64,000 bases of DNA from Phellopilus nigrolimitatus (lineage: Eukaryota; Basidiomycota; Agaricomycetes; Hymenochaetales; Hymenochaetaceae): contig JAJOHG010000039.1 of NCBI GenBank assembly GCA_021029095.1, positions 236,551 to 300,550 on the forward strand, written 5' to 3'. A program made the position numbers and the translations under genes. This document shows, piece after piece, positions 9,769 through 20,789 of this stretch. Position 1 is the stretch's first letter. Every line of letters begins with the position of its first letter. The notes below the pieces were generated by a model. That model ran no database searches, was not told the DNA's origin, and was given only the letters and a program-made list of their open reading frames with translations.

Positions 9769-10197
9769 ATGGCATCTCAAGAGCACCCCTCGGCTTGGTC
9801 TATCAACATTATCAGAGGGTACAAGACACAAGAGCATCATATAAACTTAGGAATATTGGTTGCAATGGAGGTCAACAGCACATTCTACCCATGTGAATCT
9901 GTGGGGGATCTCTACAAACTAGGTAATCGCATTGAAGCCAATATTAAGTCAGTGAAATTCCACAAAATCCTCAAGATCAATAAAGGGGAAGTGGCAATTG
10001 AGGTGACCAGTCGTGTCCGTGACGCCATGGTATCTGAATATGAAGTCCCTGTTGTGAAAAGACAAGTGGTTACACAAACGGAATGGCTTCGAGTTTACCT
10101 AACCAAAGTTCTTCGCTGTTTTACTGGAGACGTTGCAAAGGTAGAACAATATATTGAGCAGACTCTGTTGGAATTTCTGCGAACCCTCAAAAACTGA
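9769..10197 (+). CDS. MASQ-family protein, copy 3 (unknown function, 142 aa)
   Basis: Third member of the family. It reads MASQEHPSAW, GYKTQEHHINLGILVAMEVN, then FYPCESVG and YKLGNRIEANIKSVKF, then TQTEWLRVYLTKV as in copy 1, and it ends in a helix-like LLEFLRTLKN. It is the best match to a consensus of the three and so may be nearest the ancestral form. It lies in the second copy of the duplicated block, followed by about 210 bp not found after copy 1. No known domain is recognised. Confidence 0.6.
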   Translation: MASQEHPSAWSINIIRGYKTQEHHINLGILVAMEVNSTFYPCESVGDLYKLGNRIEANIKSVKFHKILKINKGEVAIEVTSRVRDAMVSEYEVPVVKRQVVTQTEWLRVYLTKVLRCFTGDVAKVEQYIEQTLLEFLRTLKN

Positions 10198-10412
10198 TTT
10201 CGGGGTAACGGACATATCGGGTAGATTAGTAAGCAAGTAGCATATAGGCTGACGGTCTGTATCTTGCAATCTATCGCGTTTGCCCACGGCCCACCACAGC
10301 CAACGGGTCAAACGGAACCCACTGTGCGCGACTGCTGGCGACCTCGCCCCTCGTATTTCAACAGGCTTTGCATACTATATGAGCCAGATGTGTCATTATT
10401 CGGTGTAGCGTA
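10198..10412. other. Insertion present only in the second duplicated block
   Basis: Compared with the matching place after MASQ copy 1 (about 3947), this segment is extra. It contains no coding frame or inverted repeat that I can see, so whether it is an insertion here or a deletion there is open. Confidence 0.5.
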
Positions 10413-11635
10413 TATTTACTGTACAAACGTGCACACAGCCGTCTTTTTGTGCGTTTACTACGGGTTTCACAATATACTTAGATTCACACCGCTTTGTTGT
10501 TGCACTCGAAGTTCCCAAAATCCAGTACTAGTATTCAACCATCGGACAAAGGATAAGTCTGGGGCTGTCGAATACATTAAAAATTTATAGAGGGAAAATA
10601 ATGTGGAATGCTCAGTGGGGCAGTGGCGGGGTGCCGCAGCTGCAGAGTAGACTCGCAATCACGTTCTTCTTTCTCTCGCGCATACAAACACAGTCAACCC
10701 TAAGGCCCGTCTCGCAGGTATTTGCTAACTTATTTTAAGATCTGAAGGATCTCTACCAGTTTATGCTTTGCGTACCGTCCAACTCCGCGCCTCGAAATTC
10801 TGATGGAAACAGATTGCCACGGCAGCTCTTCAACGACAGCTAATTATCTACAGCTTTCTCTTGTTTCGCCCACCCTTCGGTAAGCCATCGACTAGGAGAT
10901 AACGAATGATGAGGAGGACAAATCCCGCCTCGCTTCTAGAACGTAGGTAGCATCATCTCCAGTGTCCTGTGCCTTTGCTATTTCACCAATGGACATAGAA
11001 TACTGCCAAGGTCCTTTTGTCAACCAAATCTACCAACATTGAACAGCATTTTCTCTTCTCTTTTCTTCTCTTACACTCCGACCACGTCCTTTGTCTCCGC
11101 CACAGGAAAACTTATTTTGCAGTTGCCGCAAGGAGAATAGAAAATGCTATTTAGTACCCCGTAACGAGGCTGAGATCCTCTAGCACTTTATGTATTCTTT
11201 ACTTTGCCTCGAACCGTCGGAGGCATGGAACCTAGGGCCCAAAGTGGACACTCACCAGGGCTTGCTCGCAGTTATTTAACAACCGAGCAACATCGGTCCT
11301 TTCGCATCCACCCTCCGTACTAGCTTCATTTACTCACAGCACAAATGTAAATATCCTGCAATGTCATATCGAAGCATCATAGATTCACACAGGATCTCCA
11401 GTCACTAGATCTAAGCTGAGTGTTATAGACGCAATGTTAATTAACCTTAGCCGCCAGTCAGAAGTAGGCAGGAAGAGTCAGGAAGGGGCTACTTGAAGCG
11501 CGGACACGCACAAGTTAAGTGTGAAAGGGAAAGAAAGGCACATCTATCCTACATACATATCATAAACTCCGGCTATATACACGCTCTCGCAACGAATCAG
11601 TCGGACAAGAGCGAGGGGAAATGAACGGAGGGTTA

Positions 11636-13223
11636 TTATAAATCTCCGCGTGTCCAGTCAACGGCACGTTTGAGCTGCTCGAGAGTGAGGAAGATGAGGA
11701 TCGTCGTCGGCTGCAGACGTGTCCATCTGTGAAGCACCGTGCAAACAGAATTTGGTGTGAGGAAGTAGTCAGCGCAATGAAAGAGAGCTACGCACGCAGG
11801 CAGCCAGCCCTTGAACATGAAGAGCGGCCCTTCGTTCTTCAGGGAGTTACGTATCACTTGCAGCGTGGAGTTCGAGCCGGGACCGGACGCGTTCATGATT
11901 CGACTCTGAATGGACGTATAAAAATAAATACGTCAGGCATGAAGTAGAGGGGGAAAGGGCAGTTGCGCGCCTTGATGACGTCCGCGGGCGAGCACACCGT
12001 CGTCGCGACGGTGCCGGCGGCAAAGCTCGCGGTGAAGTGGCAGTAGATGTTGTCGTTGAAGTACGGCGTCTTCAGTAGCTCGGCTTTGAAGTAGTCGTAA
12101 CTGCGATAATCGGCCGTTAGGTTGTTTGTATCAAAGAAGATTGCTGTTGTGGGAGAACGCACGAAGCGAGTTGCGACGCGTTCATCAGTATTGCACGGAA
12201 TACATTTGGGGTGACGCCGCGAGCGAGAGAGGAGGGACCTTCGTCGCGAACCATCTATAGACCGGACGTGATTAAGAAACAGCAAGTACACGGCAACAAG
12301 AATAGACGAAAGCCAGAGCGCAGAGACGAGATTTAAAAACAAGATATAGACGTACCCGGTAGAGCCCGTCAAAGCAGTTCTTGTAGTTTAGCCGTTTCTC
12401 CGGAGGTTTCGCAAAGTCGCCTTGAAGGCGAACCTAAATATTTAAAAAGATATTTGATTTGAGTGATACTCAGAATGAGTCTAATGCGAACCATGATAAT
12501 CTCTGAAGACCATATAGTTATCAACTAAGCGAAACAAGTCGTAACAGGTCCATACACTTACCTCCTGGGTTTCCTACGAAGCCCGCAATGCCTCCAGCTA
12601 AACGGCAAAGTTTTAGCCCTCGATCTGTACAGTGATACACCTTGTAGCGCACCCATGCTGCCAGCCAGCGCCAGCTTCCAAGCAGGCGAATTGGGACCTA
12701 ACACGACACATTAAATAAGTCGCACGAAGTAACTGCACGTTCTAGATTGAACAGGGCGCACCGGCACCGACAATCTTCTTGCTCTCGTCATACGCCCAGA
12801 AGCGGCACAGCGAGTAGCTCATCTGGCGCATCCACGTCCCTGTGATCCCGTCGAACAACCCGCGCACGCCCGCGGTGCGCACCGTCTTCTGGAGCGACGC
12901 GATCATGCGCTTGTCACCCGACGCCTGCAGACGCACTTTCGTCAGGTCCAGCGGGCTAGATTGGAGTTCATATATGTCTTAGTCACGCGACATGGCTCTC
13001 GACGCGACTTGGAAGACGTACTGGGTGATGGACGCGGCGATGGTCGCGGCGATGCCTGGGTGCATTGGAGAGAATTATTTCAGAACACGATTACTATCCT
13101 AAGTCGAGAGTAATACGCACCTCCCAGCCAGAACGGGTACGGCTGCTTCTTCTTCGGGGCCAAGAGCACCGTGTCCTTCGCCTCTGGGGCCTGCGCAGAG
13201 ACTGCTTCGCGTTCGGCTGCCAT
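11636..13223 (-). CDS. DIC1: Mitochondrial dicarboxylate-type carrier (SLC25 family)
   Basis: An inner-membrane carrier of the SLC25 family, closest by feel to the dicarboxylate/oxoglutarate exchangers. Eleven exons fit: 13223-13121, 13055-13022, 12955-12762, 12697-12653, 12597-12562, 12502-12492, 12433-12356, 12254-12163, 12100-11971, 11905-11796 and 11726-11636, totalling 924 nt (307 aa). The three carrier repeats show PLDLTK in repeat 1 (exon junction 2/3), a degenerate NPGEIIMVR in repeat 2 (exons 5-7, with exon 6 only 11 nt) and PADVIK in repeat 3 (exon 9). The intron 11906-11970 begins GC, not GT. The N-terminus (MAAEREAV) precedes KKKQPYPFWLGG. Length is typical. Broken copies lie at 2654, 5217-6265 and 7288-7715. 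Substrate is inferred from family resemblance only. Confidence 0.9.
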
Positions 13224-13952
13224 CGTCGTGATCGTCGTCGTGGGAGGTGTCGTCGAGGACGTTCACGTCGTACAAGTACCTTCCTGCGTGCGACTGCAAC
13301 GTCGAGGAAACTGGAAGAGAAAGTGGAAGAGGTAGGGATGCGTGAAGGAACGGAACGGAGAAATCCCGTGCTTGCCAGCTTTCTAATAGAAGTCGGCAGT
13401 GAGCCAATGACAGAAACAGCTGACAGCCATTTAGCACCCGTGTGAACTGATACCCCGCGTATGATCCTGACGTACATATATGTATATACCCCAGATTTCA
13501 TTCGTTGGTTCCCATCCCCGCTCGTTTTCTTTAATAAAGCAAAGCCCAGATTGCGAATAAAAACTGCAGGAAAGGATTACAGGTCTAAGTGAACAAAACA
13601 ACTGTGACAGGTATGTACAAATGTGATATTGTCGGCGAAGGATCGAACACGGAGCTGGGAAGTCAGGAGTTCTTCACACTGCCTCATTCCGACATTCGTT
13701 CACAGACACATGAGATATGCCGAACATCTGATACTCTTCTTGGAGCCGGTTTAGTCCGCAATGCACCAGTCCACACCACGCCTTGCATTTCTAAGAAGTA
13801 TTCGCGTATGAACGCTGAAATCCGATTCGCAGAGAAAATATGATTCCGGTTGAAATCCGCAATACCCTGAGAAGCTGGTTTGATATACTCAGGAACGTGT
13901 TACAGATATTCGTGATTGGAAGTACAGTACGTACGATGACGCGCGGGAATAC
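13224..13952. other. Upstream region of the carrier and 3' side of the RS-protein gene
   Basis: Several overlapping open frames of 110-135 codons at 13065-13501 are antisense or frame shadows of GC-rich leader sequence without domains. Nothing else is supported. Confidence 0.5.
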
Positions 13953-15140
13953 TCATCCGTAAGTGCTGTTCAGGAAGTCCAGCAGCTTCTCCCGCTTTTC
14001 ATCTCTTTCGTGGTCTTCTGCAGTTTTGCGGACTTTCATCTTGATCTGCATGATACAAATGTCACGTAAGTTTAATAGAACGGAATGTGAAAGACAGATC
14101 GCTTTCGTAGAAACAGGGTCATACATACCTTCTTTCCAGTCAGTACACTCCTTTTTTCACCCTTCGGACTGGAGTCTCTTCTTCTCTTCCGCTCCTTGTC
14201 CTTCCCTTTCTCCTTGTGATGGTGATGGTGCTTCTTTTCCTTCTCCTTATCACTGTGCTTCGACTTACGATGCTTTCGATGAGATTGTGATTGTGAACGG
14301 TCTCGAGAACGAGAACGCGAACGAGAACCAGAAGACGAGCGAGAGCGAGAACGCCGACGATGCTTGCTCTTATGACGCGAATGATGAGTTTGATCTGATG
14401 AGTCCGAGCCTGGAGAAGAAGATCGCGAACGGGAGCGAGAGTAAGATCGGCTAGAACGTCCGCTTGATTTATGCTTCCTCTAAGAAACAAAATAAAAATA
14501 TTTAGTCGGGGAACACAAGCATATACGAAAACGCTCACCGAGTCGTGATAATCTTCTGACTTGGAGCGATCGCGTCTGCGGCGATGGCGATCCGCGGTTG
14601 GCGACCGTGATCTCGAACGAGATTTTGTTCGACTCTGGACGATGAAAAAGTATTAACATGTCTGAACTAGCACGGACAAGCGCACGCAGACACACTTCCG
14701 CGCGTCCCCGCACAGGATCGCCTATATCCCATCTCGACTTCTTCAGTTGCTGGGAGCCAGCTCCATCATTCCCATGTCTATCGTGGCCCGAGCCTACACC
14801 AACCACATTATCTCTCTTCCGGTGCTCGTACTCGCGGTTCCTACGCGGCGAACGTGACCTGCTTCGTCCTGAGCGCCGAACGCAGATGATCGTATGGGAG
14901 GAATGTCGTTATTGTATTTGGTTTACAGCGGGAGTTGTAAGTGTTCGTCGATCGTGTGCGTTGAATGCCATCCCGGGACCACCATGTCGTCGTTTGACAA
15001 ACGCGCAGGCGATCGGCCAGGATGAAGAGAGACAGAGGTCAGCCAGCGATCTTCGACCGACAGTCAAAGCGAGTCTCACCATTTCGGCGCGCCCGGAGGT
15101 GCTCGTATTCGACACCGCCAGTGTCCCTGCGGCTTGTCAT
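13953..15140 (-). CDS. RS-rich (arginine/serine) protein, probably splicing-associated
   Basis: Reverse-strand gene with several exons. The first exon (15140-15080) reads MTSRRDTGGVEYEHLRARRN. A following exon near 14860-14800 gives RSGRSRSRSPRRNREYEHRK, preceded by CTCAG. Further exons give KKSRWDIGD, SRTKSRSRSRSPTADRHRRR and a long block (about 14480-14140) rich in RS and in HHHHHKEKGKDKE, ending KRSVLTGKK. The last exon (about 14050-13953) reads IKMKVRKTAEDHERDEKREK and LLDFLNSTYG-stop. The composition suggests a nuclear splicing-speckle protein; I cannot name the orthologue. Internal exon borders between 14860 and 14540 were not resolved. It is divergent from the RNA-binding protein next door, with under 200 bp between the two start codons. 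Confidence 0.65.
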
Positions 15141-15336
15141 GGTCTTGAAGGTGAAAACGCAGACGACGGCGGCGTTGAGCGGAGGAAATGTACATGTACG
15201 TGTACGTATTTGACACGCGTGTCACATGCACCCCAAATATGAGTTTTTGTGTCACGAGCAATGCGTGACGGCGGCGGCGGTATCTTCGTCATCTTCACTG
15301 GCGACATCAACGACCCCGACGTCGTGCTGCTGCACA
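15141..15336. promoter_or_regulatory. Shared divergent promoter region
   Basis: This short interval must hold the promoters of both the RS-rich gene (start 15140, minus) and the RBM18-like gene (start 15337 or 15226, plus). It includes a small GTACATGTACGTGTACGT palindrome-like tract near 15188-15205. No TATA box stands out. Confidence 0.4.
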
Positions 15337-16331
15337 ATGTCGATGCTCTCCGCCACCCCTGGCGCCTCGACCTCAAACACGCATCTCTCTTATCCGGCCC
15401 CGGCCGCTCCGCAGAAGCCCGCCAGCCCGCCGCCCGCCGCCCCGCCGCGCGAGCTGAGCAAGAACAGGCTGTACGTTGGGAACCTGCACTCGACCGTCGA
15501 CGAGTGAGCTTATTTTGCGCTGTCTGGCGAACATCTACGAATGCAGCTGTCTGACGCTGACCGCAGGTACGCGTTCCTGCAGGTGTTCAACAAGTTCGGC
15601 AAGATCGCGAAGCTCGACTTCCTCTTCCACAAGACCGGACCGAGCAAGGGGAAGCCGCGCGGGTATGCGTTCGTGGAGTACAAAGATAAAGAGGTGCGGC
15701 TGCTGTCTGCGATTCAATGCCGGCATAGCGTAGACTCAACTTTTGATAGGACGCGTTGAAGGCCCTCGTCAACGCGCACGACAAGCTTCTGCGCGGCCGG
15801 AAGCTCGTCGTCACATACGCCAACCAGGCGCCGACTTACGATGCACCTTACCCTGGTTCAGGGAAGCACTTCAGGCGGGGCGAGGTGCAGCGCCCGACAG
15901 CGCTCTCGCTCATCAAATCGACGTCGCATTCCGGAAAGTAAGCGCCCGTGTCCATGCAATAGCCAAACCCAGTATCTGACTGTCTCCGTTGTCGGCACCG
16001 CAGAACAGGAGACAAAATTGCTGCGTTTGAGGCGAAGCTGCGCCAGATGGAGAAAGTCTCCAAGCAGGCTGCTTCGACGTTACCCACGCACCCATCCCTG
16101 CCGCTGAAGCCCCCTCCGTCTGCCAGCGCGCAGTCTCAACCAACTCCAGAATCGAACCCAGGCCCATCGAGCTCAAATAGAAAACCCCCGAGCACGGCCA
16201 AGCCGCTCAACTCGAAAATCAACGGCATATTCAACTCTGGGTCCAGCAGCGGACTAGGAAAGAAACCGACGCTTGAAGAGCTGATCAAGTCGAGGAAAGC
16301 GGGCTCGGGAGGAGGCATCTTGAAGAGGTAG
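15337..16331 (+). CDS. RBM18: RBM18-like RNA-binding protein (single RRM)
   Basis: Four exons fit: 15337-15503, 15567-15693, 15750-15937 and 16004-16331, totalling 810 nt (269 aa). A proline/alanine-rich N-terminus leads into one RRM (about residues 43-125). RNP2 reads RLYVGNL and RNP1 reads KGKPRGYAFVEY, separated by the acidic-free FGKIAKLDFLF strand. After the RRM comes the RRGEVQRPTAL segment, then a coiled basic region (DKIAAFEAKLRQMEK), then a Ser/Pro-rich tail ending GGGILKR. The pattern and order match RBM18 proteins, although the fungal tail is longer. An in-frame ATG at 15226 would add 37 residues of low complexity, so the start is uncertain. It probably binds RNA in the nucleus; its exact role is unknown. 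Confidence 0.88.
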
Positions 16332-18128
16332 CATTGGCGGAGCTGGTCCTGTGATTTGTTCGTGTCGAGTTTAATTTGATTCGGAAAGTGCTGAATGTTG
16401 TATTAGTTCTTGGTTGTTTAACTCTCTGGCTGTATGGTTACTGCTCCTTTAATCTATGTTAGGCGTACGTGAATAGCAAAGCACAGACGAGTTTCGCCAA
16501 CAAAAAAGCCTTTGCACAGGTGCGTAGACTGTAAAACTAAGGAACCAAGGACTAAAAACGAAGTATAAAGCCGGGTTGATGAGTGCTGCTTTGAAAGACT
16601 AGTCAGTCTTCCGGATATTTACCTGGCCTCGCGAATGCTGGGTTTCCCGAATAGACACAGATACCATTGGACAAGTAATCGCAAAGCGCAGATGCACTTG
16701 AATGCTGGGACTGCCGACATGCCGACAATACAAAGGACGCTCCGGGTCAGGTTCGAAGAATCGCTCTCAGACTCAGTCCGTCGTGGGAAGTCCACTTGAT
16801 GTCGATGTCCTCGTCGAGCCCGAGTCGTACTGCAATTGCGAGCAGAGTTCTATAGACGATTGCTCAGGCCTACTATCTGAGCTACAACAACCTACCAAGA
16901 CGTCCCGGAAACGGATTGGCTATTGTTGCTCAAACTCTTTTCGTGCCACGCGCCGACCAAAAAACGCCGGATGCGCTGAGGAGGTTCGCTGTGCCGAGCT
17001 TACAAACAGTGTCGGTCAGTAGCGCCCCGTCTTTTCGTCTTCCCAATCTCTCCCTCTCCCACCGTGCATCTGACGGAAGAATGCATCGCTCGCTGAGACT
17101 AGGAGCTCAAATGCTTTCCCCGGAGGTGGAAATGCGTTGGAGACGCCCGGTGGCTTAGTCTAATCTGGCGGGATGGCGGAGCAGATCACGAGAGCGCCGA
17201 CCAAAAAGATCTCTAGCCAAGGAACAGACTTTGCAAAGGTGTTTATCTTATCATCAGACAGCAGCTCGATCAAAGGGAAGCAGATCACCGACCAGGTGCC
17301 AGCGCAGAGATACATGTATGAGGCTACATACAAGTGAGAAAAACATTCCTTACTGAAGACTCGTGAACGCGGTGGTACTTGCAACTGAACGCCACGTCAC
17401 GCGCGCCGCGCGTTTAATACTGCACCCGCTCCAGCATGCACTGGTTAGTCGATGTCCATATCGACAAATAACGAAAAACCAAGGCTCACACTTGTCTTGA
17501 AGTTGAATTCGAGCGTCGACATTACACCTGTGCTCGCGATTTGTATATGGGGATATTACACGATAATGAAATGAGTTCAAGTGCTCATTCTACTAGGTTG
17601 GACTTCCATCATCAACTTGCTGATAAGTACTTCGCTAACGTCGGCTTGGCTCCAGGAACTTCGACTATACGATTATTTTGCAGAAGATCGGTCCCGTGCG
17701 CTTCCCCGCCTTTCCCGCTATTTTCAGATGAGGCAAGGTGGGGTACTCCAGCAGGGCGCTCGGAAAATTGACGGACAATGAACTGGCACTTTGCTTAGAC
17801 ATCAGTTTCTCTGGTGAAGGGCCTTAGAGCTTGCATTATCTTCTAGCGGCCCGGGCCAAGGACATAGACTAATTATTAGGCGTTATCAAGTTATCAAAGC
17901 GATTCAAGTCCTGTCGAAGTCTACCAGATGAACTTCTTGCCACTGCCTGCCCGCGTGCTGTATCTCTCGGCCTGTTTTTTTCTTCGATGACGTTGCAATC
18001 ATCTGCCGTGGAGAGATGGTTCCGTCCCTTGCTTGGAACTATACGTCCGTACCTCCAGAAGCACCTGCCTTGAATGGTCGCGCTGTCGACCTATACTCAG
18101 ATATTTACTCCCTTCGTGTTTCTCCGAG
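16332..18128. other. Intergenic region with two unassigned hydrophobic ORFs
   Basis: No gene model could be supported. A reverse-strand frame at 17160-17384 reads like one or two membrane segments (LEIFLVGALVICSAI). A forward frame at 17581-17781 starts with a hydrophobic stretch (LILLGWTSIINLLIST). Neither extends into a recognisable family, and flanking exons were not found. They may be exons of a decayed membrane-protein gene. Confidence 0.35.
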
Positions 18129-18135
18129 TATAAAA
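18129..18135 (+). promoter_or_regulatory. TATA box of the peptidase gene
   Basis: TATAAAA lies 79 bp ahead of the ATG at 18208, in a position suited to a regulated secreted-enzyme gene. Confidence 0.6.
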
Positions 18136-18207
18136 CTCGGGGCCTTCGACATTGTTCTTTTCGTCCAGTCTCCTCGCAGGCCACCCCAAGCTTGAAGACA
18201 TCCTGCC

Positions 18208-20150
18208 ATGCTCCCCGGTCTCAAGTTTCTCGCCTTTGCGTGCTTCATCGCCTCCGTTTCTGCGAATCCGGTGTACCGCAGCCTGGTCTTGCACGAACAA
18301 CGCGAGGATGTACCCGCTGGATTCGTCAACACTGGCGCCGCGCCCGCGGACCAGGTGCTCAGCCTGCGTGTTGCTCTCGTGAACAGCGACATGGCGGGTC
18401 TCGAGAAAGCGCTTTACGACGTCAGCACTCCCGACAGCTCGCTCTATGGTCAACATCTTGCCAAGGAAGATGTGAATATATTTTGGCTATTCTTTCGAAG
18501 ATAAGAATCTGACAAGCATAATAGGTCGAAGAGTTCGTGAAGCCCGCTCCCGAGTCGGTCACGATGGTGAACGAGTTCTTCGCGTCTTATAATATTACTG
18601 CCAAGTCTATCTCTCCAGCTGGGGATTGGCTCGCTTTCTCTGTTCCTGTCAGCTTGGCGAACGAGATGTTCGATGCCAATTTCTCTGTTTTCCAGCACGA
18701 GAAGACCGGCAAGCAGTTCGTGCGTACTCTCGCGTATTCGATACCTGCCGATCTCCAGGGTCATCTCGACCTCGTTCACCCGACAATCACGTACGCGCTT
18801 TCACTGCAGTCTGTATTGTTTTAAAAGCGCTAATACCTATTTTTTCGCTAGATTCGAGAGTCCCTCGGCGCGTCTCCCTCTCATTTCCTCGCCCCTCCCA
18901 GCGATCACGACGTCGACTCCAACCCTCTCCACACGCCAGAGCGTGCCCTCGTCCTGCGATTCAATCGTTACACCCGCGTGTCTTGAGGCGCTGTACGCCA
19001 TCCCGACGACACTTGCGACGGAATCCTCGAACGTGCTGGGCGTCTCGGGTTTCGCCCTTGAGTACGCGAGCCAAGCAGACCTAGCGGACTTTCTGAAATA
19101 TCTGCGCACAGACATGTCCGATAACACCACTTTCTCCCTTCAGACGCTTGACGGCGGCCAGAACCCGCAAACCGTAGGCTGGGCCGGCCTTGAGGCCAAC
19201 CTTGACACGCAGTACACGGTCGGCATCGCGAGCGGGGTCCCGACGACGTTTATCTCCGTCGGCGAGAGCACTCAAGATGGCGCGCTTGACGGATTACTTG
19301 ACATCATCAACTTTCTGCTTAATGAGAGCAACCCACCTCATGTTCTGACCACGTCGTACGGTCTGAACGAAAACGAGATGTCGAGTGCGCTCGCCAGGTA
19401 AGCCAAAAATTATAAATGAATTACCGGCGTGTTAAAAATTCTTTTTATTAGTCAACTGTGTAGCGCGTACATGCAGCTCGGCGCTCGTGGCACGTCTATC
19501 CTCTTTGCCTCTGGCGACGGCGGTGTCGCGGGCTTCTCGGATGAGACCTGCACGACGTTCCTGCCTACCTTCCCCTCCGGCTGCCCCTTCATGACCTCCG
19601 TCGGCGCGACGACAGGTATTGAGGAGACGGCGTGGACCTCGACATCGGGTGGCTTTTCAAACTACTTCGACATCCCATCATACCAGGCGGACGCGGTGAG
19701 TTCGTATCTGACCACGCTCGGGTCGACGAACAGCGGGCTTTTCAACCGCACGGGGCGTGCTTTCCCGGACGTCTCCGCACAGGGCGGGAACTTCGAGGTC
19801 GTGCTGAACGAGGCGGCCTGGCTCGTCTCGGGCACGAGCTGCGCGAGCCCGGTCTTCGCGAGTGTCGTCGCACTGCTGAATGATCGTCTCATCGCCGCGG
19901 GCAAGTCGCCTTTAGGCTTCCTCAACCCATTCCTGTACTCTGCTGCTGGCCAGGCGGCGCTGAACGACATCACAAGCGGTGCGCAATTCTGTTTAGCTTC
20001 GAACAGGCAGATGTGATTGCTAATTAATCTTCTGTAGGCGACAACGCAGGCTGCAGCACGAACGGCTTCTCCGCGGCCGCAGGATGGGACCCTGTCACTG
20101 GGCTCGGCACCCCAAACTTCCCAAATCTTCTGAGTGCTGTAGGGTTGTAG
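18208..20150 (+). CDS. Secreted tripeptidyl-peptidase (sedolisin, MEROPS S53)
   Basis: A secreted acid serine-carboxyl peptidase that removes tripeptides from N-termini. Five exons fit: 18208-18471, 18525-18790, 18852-19397, 19452-19978 and 20038-20150, totalling 1,716 nt (571 aa). A signal peptide (MLPGLKFLAFACFIASVSA) is followed by a pro-kumamolisin activation domain (about residues 25-180), then the peptidase. Catalytic Glu and Asp lie in LEANLDTQYT (about 290 and 294), the oxyanion Asp in FASGDGG (about 380), and the nucleophile Ser in SGTSCAS (about 486). The C-terminal calcium site is seen as DITSGDNAGC and GWDPVTGLG. All key residues are present and length is normal. It probably serves extracellular protein scavenging at acid pH. 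Confidence 0.95.
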
Positions 20151-20789
20151 AAGGTGATGCGACGTCGGCTTGAAGAAAATGTAAAATAGTGCCGTACAGC
20201 TTTGCGTGGAGAACAAAAAAGAATCAAATACGCGATTTCGTGTAGATTTGCTCATTATCGTTGGGAGTGTTCTCGCCGAGAACGGTCGAATTAACTCGTC
20301 TCTTCAGACCTAATAAGATGTGCATGTACTTGAAGATGGAATATAAGTAGTGAGCGCTTGAACAGAGGATTTTATTTACCTCCGCGGTTGCTGTAGTCAC
20401 GTGGTGCACATTGATGGAGGTCAAGCTGTGATGATGTCAGCAGATATTTCCTATTCCGATTCCACCCATCCCTCGTCGTTCCATCACCACTTCACCGACG
20501 GCAAAGGCTGAAGCGTCACTTTACCTCCTCCTCGCTCTTTCAAAAGGATCGCACCTCAAGTCGCTCGCTTTCCTTTCATCTTCAGCCTCTTCGTTATCTA
20601 TCTTTATCTTTTTTCCTAGGGCTTTACTTCACTTGAATCACACTGCAGGTTCAGTCAAACTCGGACACGAGCTAATAGCGTTTGCTCTGTTCTTTGTTTA
20701 TAGTGAGCTACTTACTTCTGCTACATCTTCGTATGGGTTACTCAGCTCTAAATTTGCTCAGAAAATTTCGGTTGCATCACAGAACAGAT

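Larger units (their letters stand above)
9570..12710. repeat. Segmental duplication, copy 2 (partner 3340-6265)
   Basis: Same order and orientation as 3340-6265: MASQ promoter, MASQ gene, downstream flank with a GCAGCTGCAGAGTAGACTCG stretch, the ACGTAGGTAGCATCATC flank, then carrier exons 11 to 4. In this copy the carrier continues intact to its N-terminus. Confidence 0.8.

Noticed and set aside
13065..13501. Overlapping frames of 110-135 codons on both strands
   Set aside because: They overlap the carrier's first exons and leader in other frames and have no domain.
19662..20255. 197-codon reverse frame
   Set aside because: Antisense to the last exons of the peptidase gene.
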